A stretch of 64,000 bases of DNA from Luteolibacter flavescens (GCF_025950085.1 NZ_JAPDDS010000007.1:124001-188000), one strand, 5' to 3'. Positions 49,891 to 59,689 are shown, counted from the first letter of the stretch. Made by a program: numbers and translations. Notes: generated by a model not told the origin, from the sequence alone.

Positions 49891-51285
49891 TCAGGAACCG
49901 GCGGACCATCCTCCGCCGAGGGCCTTGTAGAGTTGGATATGGGCGGCGGCGCGGTCGGCTTTCACCGCGGCCACGGTTTCTTCAAGCGAGAGGTCGTTGC
50001 GCTGGGTATCCAGCACGGTGGTGATGTCGATGACGCCGGAGCGATACTTCTGGCTGGCCAGCGTGGAGGCTTCACGTGCGGCTGCCGCGGCTTTTTCCAG
50101 CGAGGCGAGGCGCTCCTCCGTGCGACGGCAGGCGATCAGCGCGTCCTCCACTTCGGACAGTGCGGTGAGCACGGTGGACTGGTAGGAATACAGCGCCTGT
50201 TCCTCGGCGGCACCCTGCACCACGATGTTCGCGCGGATGCGACCGGCGTCGAAGATCGGCCCGGAGAGCCCGGCGACCAGGCTGGCGGCGGTGGACTCCG
50301 GATTGAAGAGCTTGCTGCTGGTGAGCGAGTCGATGCCGAGCGAGCCGGACAGGCGCAGGCTGGGCAGGCGGTCCGCCTCCGCGGACTTCGTGCGGGCGAC
50401 GGCGGCCACCCACTGGTAGCCTGCGCCGCGGACATCCGGCCGCTGGCGGATCGTGTCGGCGGGGATGCCGATCGCGAGACGGCGAGCAGGCGAGGGGACA
50501 CGGCCGGAGCCGGTGGAAATGCCGCCGGGCGCTCGTCCGCAAAGCAGCGAGAGGCGGTTCTTCGTCTGCGCGATGTTTTGCTCCTGAGAGGAAATCTGTG
50601 AACGGGCGCTCTCCAGGCTCGACTCGGCCTGCTTCAGCTCGAGCTGGTCGATCTGACCGGCCTGCGCGCGCCACGAGGCGAGCTGCGTGGTTTCCTCGCG
50701 GGTGGTCAGGCTGCGCTTCACGATGGCGAGACGTTCCTCCGCCGAGCGCAGGTCGAGGTAGGCGAGTGCCACCTCCGATGCGAGAGAGGCCTGTGCGGAG
50801 TAGAGATTTTCCTTCGCCGCCTCGGCATCGGCTGACGAGGCGAGGATTGCCTGACGGTTGCTGCCAAAGAAATCCGCCTCCCAAGATGCACTAAGGCCGG
50901 CCGAGTAGGCGGTGCTGGAGCGATCCGTGCCGCCGTCCACCCAGGTCTTGCCCGAGCTGCGACCACCGTCAAAATCCAGCGTGGGGAAGAGCGAGGAGCG
51001 CTGGGCATCCCGCTGCGCCTGGGCCTGGCGGACCCGGGCGATGGCCGAGGCCACGTCGCGATTCCCGTCCAGCGCCTCACGGATCAGCCGGGTCATCTGC
51101 GGGTCGCCGAAGGATGACCACCAGGTCGAGAGGTCGCGCTGGGGAGAAGCCGTGGGAAAGCCAGCAGCATTCCTCCAAGAGACCGGCAGCACCACATCCG
51201 GGCCGGCGGCGGGAGTCACGCGGCATCCCGGCAGCGCGACGAGCAGGGTCGCAGTGCAGGCGGCGAGGCGAACGGGGAAGTTCAT
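49891..51285 (-). CDS. NodT-type outer membrane efflux lipoprotein
   Basis: A 464-residue TolC-family channel. The lipobox is LVALPGC (Cys21), typical of NodT/OprM types. Two outer membrane efflux repeats follow: WWSSFGDPQMTRLIREALDG, RVRQAQAQRDAQRSSLFP, WEADFFGSNRQAI and the C-terminal repeat (LFDAGRIRANIVVQGAAEEQ-like region, VLDTQRNDLSLEETVAAVKA). It is first in the efflux operon, followed by adaptor, ATPase, permease and two-component genes. The ATG at 51285 gives the clean lipoprotein signal; the longer frame is not supported. Confidence 0.93.
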   Translation of the reverse strand: MNFPVRLAACTATLLVALPGCRVTPAAGPDVVLPVSWRNAAGFPTASPQRDLSTWWSSFGDPQMTRLIREALDGNRDVASAIARVRQAQAQRDAQRSSLFPTLDFDGGRSSGKTWVDGGTDRSSTAYSAGLSASWEADFFGSNRQAILASSADAEAAKENLYSAQASLASEVALAYLDLRSAEERLAIVKRSLTTREETTQLASWRAQAGQIDQLELKQAESSLESARSQISSQEQNIAQTKNRLSLLCGRAPGGISTGSGRVPSPARRLAIGIPADTIRQRPDVRGAGYQWVAAVARTKSAEADRLPSLRLSGSLGIDSLTSSKLFNPESTAASLVAGLSGPIFDAGRIRANIVVQGAAEEQALYSYQSTVLTALSEVEDALIACRRTEERLASLEKAAAAAREASTLASQKYRSGVIDITTVLDTQRNDLSLEETVAAVKADRAAAHIQLYKALGGGWSAGS

Positions 51286-51360
51286 GCCCGCACCGTGGCA
51301 GACGCAACCTTTAGGGAACGTGAAGGGATGAAACCGGGCAGAAAAATCCTGTGAAAAACG

Positions 51361-51393
51361 AAAAGCCCCCGCCACCGGAGATGGCGAGGGCTG
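51361..51393 (-). terminator. Terminator of the low-complexity lipoprotein gene
   Basis: On the minus strand AGCCCTCGCCA pairs with TGGCGGGGGCT (one mismatch) around a short loop and is followed by TTTTCG and another T-run. It lies 29 bases after the stop at 51422. Confidence 0.7.
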
Positions 51394-51421
51394 TGAATAT
51401 CAGGCGTCTGTTCGGTGGAGA

Positions 51422-52330
51422 TCAGTTGCCGCGGGCGTCCCGGCGCTCCTGTTGCTTCTGCTTCCAAGCTCCGCCGCCACCACCGCCGCCTGCGTTGCCC
51501 TGCTGCTTCTCAGCCTGGCGGGCCTGACGCTCTTGGGCGCGTGCCTGCTGGTTGGCCTGTTGCTGGGCGCGGGCCTCGGCCAGGCGTCCTTGCTGGTTGA
51601 GGCGCGTGGCACCACCGGCCTGCGGGTTGCCCTGTGGCCGGGTCTGCGGTTGGTAGGAGGTGGCGAGATTTCCGGCGGCGCCCTGGCGCTGGGCGCGCAC
51701 CTTGTCAGCCCAGTCTTGCTGGCGGTCGCGGTAGTTCTGGTTGCGCTGGGCTTGGTTCTCCTTGAACTGCTGATTGCGCTGGGCCTGGTTTTCGCGGAAT
51801 TGCTGGTTCCGTGCGGCTTGGTTGTCGCGAGCCATCTGGTAGTTCGCGGCGGCTTTCGCCCGCTGGTTGCGCCAGGCCTCCGTCGTCGCGTCGTTCCGCT
51901 CACGCACCTTCTGGGCCCACGCGTAATTCGCGGCCTTCAGGTTATCGATGCGGTTTTGGTAATTCGACAGCGAGCGATTCCGGAAATGGGACGGTGGCGG
52001 ACAATTGCCGCGTCCGCTCCAGCCATGCGGGTGATGCGCGCCGTAGATCGGACGCGGGCAGTAGCCTACGGGGTAGTAACCGTGAAGGTAGGGGTCGTAA
52101 TAGCGGCGCTGGTAGCGGTCGTAGTAGCAATAGACCGTGGGGTCATACAGCCATTGGTCGCTGCTGGTGTAGACAAAGGTGGTGCTGAGGCCGCCCCCGC
52201 CTCCGCCGCCGTAGTATCCGCCTCCACCACTGTAACCACCACCGGCGTAGGGGTCATAGTAGCAGGAGGAGAGGAAAAGGGTTGCTGCCGTGGCGGCAGC
52301 GGCTTTCAGCCAACGGGATGTCGTGCTCAT
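51422..52330 (-). CDS. Low-complexity lipoprotein, Tyr/Gly then Gln/Arg/Asn-rich
   Basis: A 302-residue lipoprotein: the lipobox FLSSC (Cys23) follows MSTTSRWLKAAAATAATL. The mature part opens with Tyr/Gly-rich sequence (YYDPYAGGGYSGGGGYYGGG) and a Tyr-rich stretch (YCYYDRYQRRYYDPYLHGYY). The second half is Gln, Arg, Asn and Ala-rich with near-repeats such as NQQFRENQAQR and NQQFKENQAQR, ending in a Gly run. It is probably on the outer membrane surface. No enzyme fold is seen. The composition may aid adhesion, matrix or nucleic-acid binding; that is inference. Confidence 0.7.
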   Translation of the reverse strand: MSTTSRWLKAAAATAATLFLSSCYYDPYAGGGYSGGGGYYGGGGGGGLSTTFVYTSSDQWLYDPTVYCYYDRYQRRYYDPYLHGYYPVGYCPRPIYGAHHPHGWSGRGNCPPPSHFRNRSLSNYQNRIDNLKAANYAWAQKVRERNDATTEAWRNQRAKAAANYQMARDNQAARNQQFRENQAQRNQQFKENQAQRNQNYRDRQQDWADKVRAQRQGAAGNLATSYQPQTRPQGNPQAGGATRLNQQGRLAEARAQQQANQQARAQERQARQAEKQQGNAGGGGGGGAWKQKQQERRDARGN

Positions 52331-52452
52331 GTTGCAGTGGAACGTCAGTAACGGCGAATTATTCACTGGATTCCTGCCAAGTCCAGCGGGCGCATTGACA
52401 CGAAGCTCCGGAATCCGTTTCTTCGCCTCGTCAAGCTCCCAAAATCTCTAGA

Positions 52453-53454
52453 ATGTCTGCCCCAGTCCTCGTCACCGGAGGAGCCGGATACATCGGCTCT
52501 CACACCGTCCGCTTGCTCGCATCGCAGGGCCGCAAGGTCGTGGTCCTCGACAATATGGTCTATGGTCACCCCGAGGCGATCGTTGACGAGAGCGTGGAGC
52601 TGGTCGTGGGCGATGTGGGGGACCGCGCGCTGCTGACGGAGCTTTTCGCGAAGCATGGCTTCGGTGCCGTGGTCCACTTCGCCGCCTACGCTTACGTCGG
52701 CGAGTCGGTCACGGATCCGCTGAAATACTACCGGAACAACACCGCCGAGCCGCTCACGCTGCTGGAGGTGATGCAGGCCCACGGTTGCAAGAGCTTCGTA
52801 TTCTCCTCCACCTGCGCCACCTATGGTGTGCCGGAGACCATCCCGATCTCCGAATCCAATCCGCAGAACCCCATCAACCCCTACGGCCGCAGCAAGCTGA
52901 TGCTGGAGTGGGTGCTGGCCGACTGTGATCGTGGCTGGGGCCTGAAAAGCGTCTGCCTCCGCTACTTCAATGCCAGCGGCTGCGCCGAGGACGGCGTGAT
53001 CGGTGAGGACCACAATCCCGAAACCCACCTCATCCCGCGCGTCCTGATGGCCGTGACCGGGGAAATCCCGCACGTCGATGTCTTCGGCACAGACTACCCG
53101 ACGCCCGATGGCACCGGCGTCCGCGACTACATCCACGTGGCCGACCTCGCCTCAGCCCACTCGAAGGCGATCGACCACCTCGCTGCCGGGGGAGACTCCG
53201 TCCGCTGCAATCTCGGCACGGGCGTCGGGGTCTCCGTGAAGGAGATCATCTCCGCCGTGGAAGAGATCACCGGCAAGACGGTCCCGGTCCAGTATGGTCC
53301 GCGCCGTGCTGGCGATCCGCCGCAATTGCTGGCCGATCCTTCCCTCGCCAAGGAAGTCCTCGGCTGGGAAGCGAAGCACCATGACGTCCGCGACATGGTC
53401 CGCTCGGCCTGGGCCTGGATGGATGGACCGCGGAAAGGTCGCTACGCATCTTGA
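52453..53454 (+). CDS. galE: UDP-glucose 4-epimerase
   Basis: A 333-residue extended SDR enzyme that interconverts UDP-glucose and UDP-galactose with bound NAD. The nucleotide motif VTGGAGYIGSH is at residues 6-16; the catalytic Ser/Thr are in FSSTCATYG and the Tyr/Lys in NPYGRSK (about 140-146). The C-terminal ADPSLAKEVLGWEAKH is typical. It supplies galactosyl donors for surface polysaccharide. It is a single gene, followed after 92 bases by the pseudopilin set. Confidence 0.93.
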   Translation: MSAPVLVTGGAGYIGSHTVRLLASQGRKVVVLDNMVYGHPEAIVDESVELVVGDVGDRALLTELFAKHGFGAVVHFAAYAYVGESVTDPLKYYRNNTAEPLTLLEVMQAHGCKSFVFSSTCATYGVPETIPISESNPQNPINPYGRSKLMLEWVLADCDRGWGLKSVCLRYFNASGCAEDGVIGEDHNPETHLIPRVLMAVTGEIPHVDVFGTDYPTPDGTGVRDYIHVADLASAHSKAIDHLAAGGDSVRCNLGTGVGVSVKEIISAVEEITGKTVPVQYGPRRAGDPPQLLADPSLAKEVLGWEAKHHDVRDMVRSAWAWMDGPRKGRYAS

Positions 53455-53546
53455 ATGACCGTTTTCTACGTAATCGCGATGTAAACACATTCCGACTTGC
53501 AATCCGGGTCGTCCCGGAGCACAGATTCAAAAAAACCACACCTGTC

Positions 53547-54215
53547 ATGCACCAAAAAACCGCTCGTCCAGCCCGGGGCTTCAGCCTCATTGAGCTGCTC
53601 GTCGTCATCCTCATCATTTCCGTTCTCCTGACCATGGGGGCCGTCGGCCTGAAAAGCATGGGCGGGAAGGGGACCACCACCGGCATCGCGACCGCGGAAG
53701 CAGTCTTCGATGAAGCCCGCGCCATCGCCGTGGGCAAGGGCACGCGATCCAGGGTCCTCGTGGATGTCAACAACCCGCGTGACGCTGACAATTACAAGCG
53801 CCGCATGGTCGTGGTGTATGAGGAACTCAACCCCCAAGGCGAACCTCAGAAGGACAAGTGGGTGGTTTCGAGCCGGGCTATCATGCTGCCCGAGGGTGTC
53901 TATTTCAGCGAGACCTACAGCAAGAAGAACCACAAATCCGGCGACGGCAATCTCGACACCGAAAACATCGACACCGACAAGCAGGCATTCAATGGCAACT
54001 ACATCGCCTACGAATTCAACTCCGAAGGCATCTGCCAGACCGCCGGAGCCAGCTTCATCCTCGGCACCGGCACCCGCCCGCTTGGCGAGCAGCCTCACGT
54101 GACCGGCTCGGCCAAGCGCGACTTCTCCGGTTTCGTCGTGTGGCGAAATGGTCGCACTTCTCTTTTCCGTGGTCCGGAAGAAATGAATATCCCCACCACA
54201 GTCACCACTTTCTGA
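53547..54215 (+). CDS. Type IV pilin-like pseudopilin, first of three
   Basis: A 222-residue protein with a prepilin leader MHQKTARPARG cut before FSLIELLVVILIISVLL; Glu at +5 is present. The mature protein has one helix (about 12-40) and a beta-type head. It may correspond to the Verru_Chthon cassette D family by size and order, a guess from memory. Prepilin peptidase and secretion ATPase are not in the window. It starts a three-gene set with closely spaced co-directional genes. Confidence 0.82.
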   Translation: MHQKTARPARGFSLIELLVVILIISVLLTMGAVGLKSMGGKGTTTGIATAEAVFDEARAIAVGKGTRSRVLVDVNNPRDADNYKRRMVVVYEELNPQGEPQKDKWVVSSRAIMLPEGVYFSETYSKKNHKSGDGNLDTENIDTDKQAFNGNYIAYEFNSEGICQTAGASFILGTGTRPLGEQPHVTGSAKRDFSGFVVWRNGRTSLFRGPEEMNIPTTVTTF

Positions 54216-54219
54216 ATTC

Positions 54220-54951
54220 ATGGTCATGAAATTCCACAAATCCCGGATTGCTCGCGGCTTCACCCTGATGGAGACCGTGATCGCGATCGGCGTGTTGGCG
54301 CTACTGCTCACCGCCTTCCTCGCCGTCTTCGGCCCCGCCACCAGCAACCTGCGCCGCGCGATCAGCGTGCAGGAAGCGGACCGGCTGGCCTCCGCCCTCG
54401 AGCGTGAGCTCGTGACGGTCCGTCCTGGCTCCGGCTCGACTTCCTACTCCACCGGCTTCGACAAGGCTTACGAGTGGATCAAGGCCGCCCCGGACAAGGG
54501 CAAGGAGATCCTCCTATACCAATACCGCGGTGATCCGACCCAGCTCCGCTCGGACGGCACCATGGAGCCCTTCACCCGCAATGGTGGCGTCGCAGGCAAG
54601 GACTTCATCGTCCAGCCTGCCGTCCGCCAGCGCAACGATGGCGAACTGCTGGAAGACCTGAAGGCCCTGGATGGCCGCATCTTCAGCGTGAAGCTCACCC
54701 AGCTCGTCTTCAGCGGCGGCCAACTGACCCGTGGCACCGCCGGCGAGATCAATGATCCCACCCCGGATGACGGCGACTCCGCCGGCACCGGTTCCGGATC
54801 GAGCTCCTACCCGGAGGCTGTCATCGCCTTCGCTGCCGAGTTCTTCATCGTTCCAAACAGCTCCGTCGAGTTTGTCGGCCCGAATGGTAAGTTTGATGCT
54901 TCCACCATGACCAAGCCGGTCTTCACCCGCAATCTTGCCGTCCGCCGCTGA
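54220..54951 (+). CDS. Type IV pilin-like pseudopilin, second of three
   Basis: A 243-residue pseudopilin (start at 54220, or 54226 with a two-residue shorter leader). The leader ends SRIARG and the cut precedes FTLMETVIAIGVLALLLTAF, with Glu at +5. The head is long and contains an acidic Gly/Ser-rich segment (DPTPDDGDSAGTGSGSSS). It lies 4 bases after the first pseudopilin stop. By order it could be the cassette B family. It would be assembled with its neighbours into a pseudopilus-like fibre. Confidence 0.8.
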   Translation: MVMKFHKSRIARGFTLMETVIAIGVLALLLTAFLAVFGPATSNLRRAISVQEADRLASALERELVTVRPGSGSTSYSTGFDKAYEWIKAAPDKGKEILLYQYRGDPTQLRSDGTMEPFTRNGGVAGKDFIVQPAVRQRNDGELLEDLKALDGRIFSVKLTQLVFSGGQLTRGTAGEINDPTPDDGDSAGTGSGSSSYPEAVIAFAAEFFIVPNSSVEFVGPNGKFDASTMTKPVFTRNLAVRR

Positions 54952-54965
54952 GCGGATCACTCACC

Positions 54966-55910
54966 ATGAAAAACCCGCTTTCCTCCGCGCGCCGCCGCGG
55001 TTTCACCCTGATCGAGCTGCTGGTGGCCATGGCCATCACCACCGTCATCGTCGCGGTGCTGGTGTCCATCACCGGTGTCGCCGTGGATACCTGGCAGCGC
55101 GGTCGCTCCGAGATCCGCGCGTCCCGTCAGGCGAAGTCGATGCTCGACACCATGGCCAAGGACTTCGAGTCGCTGGTCTCCCGTCGTGGCAACAATTTCG
55201 AGTGGCTCTACACGCAGGTCGAGTCCCAGCTCCCGGGTCCGAGCGCCAATCAGAGCACGAATGCCGCGGAACTGATCTTCTTCACCGCAGCCACCGACCG
55301 CTACGAGGGCAACATCGGCGGCACCAAGGACCTCGGCGGCGACGTTTCCGCCGTGGGCTACCAGCTCAAGTGGCAGGATCCGGTGCAAGGTGACGAGGAT
55401 GACAAGTCCGCCACCTTCGTCCTCTACCGCTTGCTGGTGAATCCGGATCAGACCTTCCAAGATCTGCTCGGAAAGGAAGACCTCGAGCAGGCATTCTCCA
55501 GCAAGTATTCCTCCAAGGTTGCGGACGTGGAGAACTTCGTTTGCGAGAACGTCTATCAGTTCACCCTGACCTATCAGGTCGAGGTGACCAAGCCTGCGAG
55601 CGGTGGCGGTGCCCCTCAGACCTTCCCGGTCCGCGTGACCCTCGGTGACTCCGGCGCGGGCAATGAGATCCGCCTCCGTGGCAATGGCATCGATGCCCAG
55701 AAGATTTCGACTGGCAGCCTTTCCCCGCAGGTCACGAGCGAGGAGCTGAAGGCCGGCCGCCTGACCGGCGTGGAGATCGGCATCACCGTCCTCTCCGACT
55801 CGGCCGTCATCCGCCTGAACAACGCCGCCCTCGACCAGAAGGTCCGCGAGAAGATCCTCGCCCAGGAGTCCTTCCAATACTCCCGCACCGTCGAGCTGCC
55901 GGGCATGTAA
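54966..55910 (+). CDS. Type IV pilin-like pseudopilin, third of three (cassette C-like)
   Basis: A 314-residue pseudopilin. The leader MKNPLSSARRRG precedes FTLIELLVAMAITTVIVAVL with Glu at +5. The head has TNAAELIFFTAATDRYEGNI and ALYRLLV-like sequence (TFVLYRLLVNPDQTFQDLLG), which I associate with Verru_Chthon cassette protein C. It lies 14 bases after the second gene. A strong terminator follows at 55944, closing the three-gene unit. The large cassette A protein is not seen here. Confidence 0.82.
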   Translation: MKNPLSSARRRGFTLIELLVAMAITTVIVAVLVSITGVAVDTWQRGRSEIRASRQAKSMLDTMAKDFESLVSRRGNNFEWLYTQVESQLPGPSANQSTNAAELIFFTAATDRYEGNIGGTKDLGGDVSAVGYQLKWQDPVQGDEDDKSATFVLYRLLVNPDQTFQDLLGKEDLEQAFSSKYSSKVADVENFVCENVYQFTLTYQVEVTKPASGGGAPQTFPVRVTLGDSGAGNEIRLRGNGIDAQKISTGSLSPQVTSEELKAGRLTGVEIGITVLSDSAVIRLNNAALDQKVREKILAQESFQYSRTVELPGM

Positions 55911-55943
55911 ACAGGGTCAGGAAACTCCAGTTCATTTCCCAAG

Positions 55944-55972
55944 AGGGGAGTCCGCAGGGCCTCCCCTTTTTC
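55944..55972 (+). terminator. Rho-independent terminator of the pseudopilin set
   Basis: AGGGGAG (55944-55950) pairs with CTCCCCT (55961-55967) and is followed by TTTTT. It starts 34 bases after the third pseudopilin stop. Confidence 0.85.
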
Positions 55973-56162
55973 GTGCTCCGGCTCAAGACGATGTCAGTTT
56001 GAGTTCACTGGGCTGGCCAGCAATAGGGCTACGGATCCGCTGCATCTCAAGTGAGCTGGTCCTGCTCTTGAATTGACAATCCAGGGGGCTTCTGTTTGAG
56101 GATTTCCCGGAAGCTCAGCTCTGTCAGAATCGTTGGATACCCGGATTCAAACTGGCTGATTG

Positions 56163-56858
56163 ATGCTGTTCTGCGAAGGAAAAGTGAATCGCTCCCAAGC
56201 CAAGAATCTACTGCTCACCATGGGTCTCCTCTCATCACTTCTCGGCAGCTTCGGGTGCAGCAAAGATGCCGGCGAAGCGGTCGCTCCGGATTCCCAAGTT
56301 TCTGTCACGGCACAGTTCAATCACAAGATCGGGCCGATGGATCGAGGTGAGCGTTACGAAGAACCTCTCGACGAAGTCCTCAGGGCAAGGGGTTACGGTA
56401 GCACCGACGGTGGCGGAACGATGCAGAGCAAGGAAGGTGAGATCGAGTTTATCGATGTGCACATGGTCTTATCCTCGCCCGAGGAGAGCATTCCTTTCGT
56501 TGCCGAATTCCTTGAAGGGCGTGGCGCGCCAAAAGGATCAAAGATCAGGGTGTTCGATGGGGATAAGATGATAAGAGAGATTCCCTTCGGGGTCCGCGAA
56601 GGATTTGCGATCTACCTCGACGGAGTGAATCTTCCCGACGACGTCTACGAGGAGTCGGACATCAATGTAGTCATCGCCGAGATCGATGCGCGACTCAAAG
56701 GACATGGAGAGATTGAGTCCCACTGGCAGGGGCCAACCGAAACTGCGCTCTATATCTATGGCGACTCAATCAATGTGATGAAGCCGCTCATCAAGGATTT
56801 CATGGATCAGTATCCCCTTTGCAAAGGGGCTCGCGTGGCCGATATGGCCCCCAAGTGA
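56163..56858 (+). CDS. Probable lipoprotein of unknown function
   Basis: A 231-residue protein with an N-terminal hydrophobic stretch and a lipobox-like SFGC (Cys near 32, in LLSSLLGSFGCSKDAG). The rest is acidic and mixed alpha-beta (FIDVHMVLSSPEESIPFVAE, ALYIYGDSINVMKPLIKDFM). The last segment suggests a small regulatory or toxin/immunity-type fold, but nothing is diagnostic. A GTG at 56184 is an alternative start. GC is lower than in the neighbours (hand count 30 of 60 at 56521-56580), a mild sign of transfer. Confidence 0.6.
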   Translation: MLFCEGKVNRSQAKNLLLTMGLLSSLLGSFGCSKDAGEAVAPDSQVSVTAQFNHKIGPMDRGERYEEPLDEVLRARGYGSTDGGGTMQSKEGEIEFIDVHMVLSSPEESIPFVAEFLEGRGAPKGSKIRVFDGDKMIREIPFGVREGFAIYLDGVNLPDDVYEESDINVVIAEIDARLKGHGEIESHWQGPTETALYIYGDSINVMKPLIKDFMDQYPLCKGARVADMAPK

Positions 56859-56907
56859 AGTGAGATGGATCTCCTGAATCTTAGCTGGGCGATCCGATGT
56901 TATTTTG

Positions 56908-57696
56908 CTACTGAGGTGTTCCGGAGGCTAGAAAGGCATTCCCGATCTTTTCTGACCTAACAGTGGTTTCCGGGCCGTGGCCGGGGAGGAGGATTGTGTT
57001 ATCCGGGAGGGATAGCACATGAGCATGGAGCGATTTGAGTGCCGCTTGATAGGGGACACCGGGGGCACAGCCGCCCATGGAGCCAGCGAAGAGTGCGTCT
57101 CCGGTCACACAGACGGGATGCGCCAAGCCTTCGATGACATATCCGACCGCATCCTGACAGTGTCCGGGAAGGTCGATGACCGTGACAGTGAGATCGCCGA
57201 AAGTCAGGACATCGCCGGGCTTGGCGTTGTTTGGGGGGATCGTGACGGACAGCGTGCGGCCTTCGAGTGTTTGGAGGCCGTCGATATGGTCGCCGTGCTG
57301 ATGGGTGATCAGGACGTGAACCTTCTGGATACCGCGGTCATCGAGCGCCTGTCGGACGTGTGGGGCGCGGGTGCCAGTGTCGAAAAGCAGATATTCATCA
57401 GGACCCGCCTGAACCAACCAAGCATTCACCGTCTCATCATCAAACGGAAGTTCCAAGCGGATGATCTCCGGCAAGTCGGAGGCTGGGGGAACGTATTCCG
57501 GCAGCCCGGCTAGGGAGGGGCCATCCAGTCCGAGCGATGGCGCGAGCAGCAGCAGCGTCTCGCGGAAAGCAGGCCCGCGACTCGCGGAAATCACCTCGCG
57601 TTCGGACAGGTCTGAGCGCGCGGCGGCCTCCGATGGGGCGAGGTCGAGCCCGCGCAGGGCTTTCCGGATCACATCGGAGGTGGTGTCGTAGAGCAT
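56908..57696 (-). CDS. MBL-fold metallo-hydrolase with N-terminal HTH-like extension
   Basis: A 262-residue metallo-beta-lactamase fold hydrolase. The zinc motif THQHGDHIDG (His132, His134, Asp136, His137) is intact, with later ligands in DLPGHCQDAVGYVIEG and VTGDALF. Residues 1-70 are extra and read like a small helix-turn-helix (VIRKALRGLDLAPSEAAARS, SEREVISASR). Glyoxalase II-like hydrolysis of a thioester or phospho-ester is likely; the substrate is open. It begins 4 bases after pdxA on the same strand, so it shares the surA-pdxA transcript. Confidence 0.83.
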   Translation of the reverse strand: MLYDTTSDVIRKALRGLDLAPSEAAARSDLSEREVISASRGPAFRETLLLLAPSLGLDGPSLAGLPEYVPPASDLPEIIRLELPFDDETVNAWLVQAGPDEYLLFDTGTRAPHVRQALDDRGIQKVHVLITHQHGDHIDGLQTLEGRTLSVTIPPNNAKPGDVLTFGDLTVTVIDLPGHCQDAVGYVIEGLAHPVCVTGDALFAGSMGGCAPGVPYQAALKSLHAHVLSLPDNTILLPGHGPETTVRSEKIGNAFLASGTPQ

Positions 57697-57700
57697 CGTT

Positions 57701-58558
<858 letters not shown>

Positions 58559-58579
58559 GGAGCCCAGCGGGGCAGAGGC

Positions 58580-59602
58580 TCAGAGCTTCTTTTCGATCAT
58601 CGCCGTCTTCCGCTTGTTCGCGATCCACTTCTCGTAGGTGACGGAGTTCTTCTTCGTCCGGACACGGTCCTCGATCAGGTCGCGCACCTCGCTCAGCGGT
58701 GGATGGGGGCCAGGAGTGATCTTGGTGATCTTCACGATGGTAAAGCCCGCAGGGTCCACCAGCGGACCGACCACGTCACCGGTCTTGCCGTTGAAGATGA
58801 TCGAGGCGAACTCAGGCTGAAGGTCGGTCCGCGGGACGTTTTCCTGGAATCCACCCTCGGCAGCATAGGCGTCACGGGAATGCTTCTTCGCCAGTTCAGC
58901 GATGTCCGCGCCGCCCTTGATATCGGCGGTCAGCTTTTCGGCGAGCTCAAGCTGGCTCTCAGGGGTCGCGAGAGCATTGTCGATGTCCGCCATCGGGATG
59001 AAGATCTTGTTGAAGGTGATGAGGTCCTTCGAGGTGTCGCGCATCTTGTCCTTCACCTCGTTGTATTCCTTCTGGATCTCGCCGGGCAGCGGAGGAGGGG
59101 CGTCGGAGAAGTGCTCGGCGCGCATCGCCTGCACGATGAGCTGCTCGCGGGTCATGCGGCGGTAGCCGTCACGGGTCATGCGGGCGCGCTTCAGTTCCTC
59201 GTCGAATTTCGCCTCGCTGCCGTTGAAGGTGGACTGGATGTTCCGCTTGATCTCCTTGTCCACGACGTGATCGGGGAGTTTCGCGCCTTTCGCTTCCAAC
59301 TGCTTGAATTCAAACAGGATGATCTCGCGGTCGATCATCTCCTGAAGGAGCTTCTCACGGGCTTCTCCGACCTGACGGTCAAATTCAGCGCCGCGGCGCG
59401 GGAATTGCGCGGCGAGTTGCGCGTAGATCGGGGCGAGACGGAAATTCAGTTCGCTCTTAGTGATCACGGTGCTGTTGACGCGGGCCGCGATGCCATTGAC
59501 CTCGAAAGGGCCGCTCGGGAGCGCCAACGGAGCAGCGGGCTGCTGGGCCGGGCACAGGCCGGCGGCGGAGAATAGTGCGAGCCAAGCGATGCGGGAATTC
59601 AT
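58580..59602 (-). CDS. SurA-like periplasmic peptidyl-prolyl isomerase
   Basis: A 340-residue exported protein with a signal peptide (NSRIAWLALFSAAGLCPAQ). A SurA N-terminal helical domain (about 35-170: IAARVNSTVITKSELNFRLA) is followed by one parvulin-type rotamase domain (about 190-300: ITFNKIFIP, AELAKKHSRDAYAAEGGFQE, FNGKTGDVVGPLVDPAGFTI). E. coli SurA has two parvulin domains; this has one, and it assists outer membrane protein folding. The ATG at 59602 gives the signal peptide; the longer frame is spurious. It is first in a unit with pdxA and the MBL gene. Confidence 0.85.
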   Translation of the reverse strand: MNSRIAWLALFSAAGLCPAQQPAAPLALPSGPFEVNGIAARVNSTVITKSELNFRLAPIYAQLAAQFPRRGAEFDRQVGEAREKLLQEMIDREIILFEFKQLEAKGAKLPDHVVDKEIKRNIQSTFNGSEAKFDEELKRARMTRDGYRRMTREQLIVQAMRAEHFSDAPPPLPGEIQKEYNEVKDKMRDTSKDLITFNKIFIPMADIDNALATPESQLELAEKLTADIKGGADIAELAKKHSRDAYAAEGGFQENVPRTDLQPEFASIIFNGKTGDVVGPLVDPAGFTIVKITKITPGPHPPLSEVRDLIEDRVRTKKNSVTYEKWIANKRKTAMIEKKL

Positions 59603-59689
59603 GACGGGTCTCGGTGGACGCATGACTGTTTCCCGTGGCCGGTGGATTGGCAAGGCGCGAAACCGCGTGTCGGCGTCCGTTTGACGGTT

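Noticed and set aside
52395..52423. TTGACA as a promoter of galE
   Set aside because: The -35 box is perfect, but the position 17 bases on reads TTTCTT, so no supported -10 element exists.
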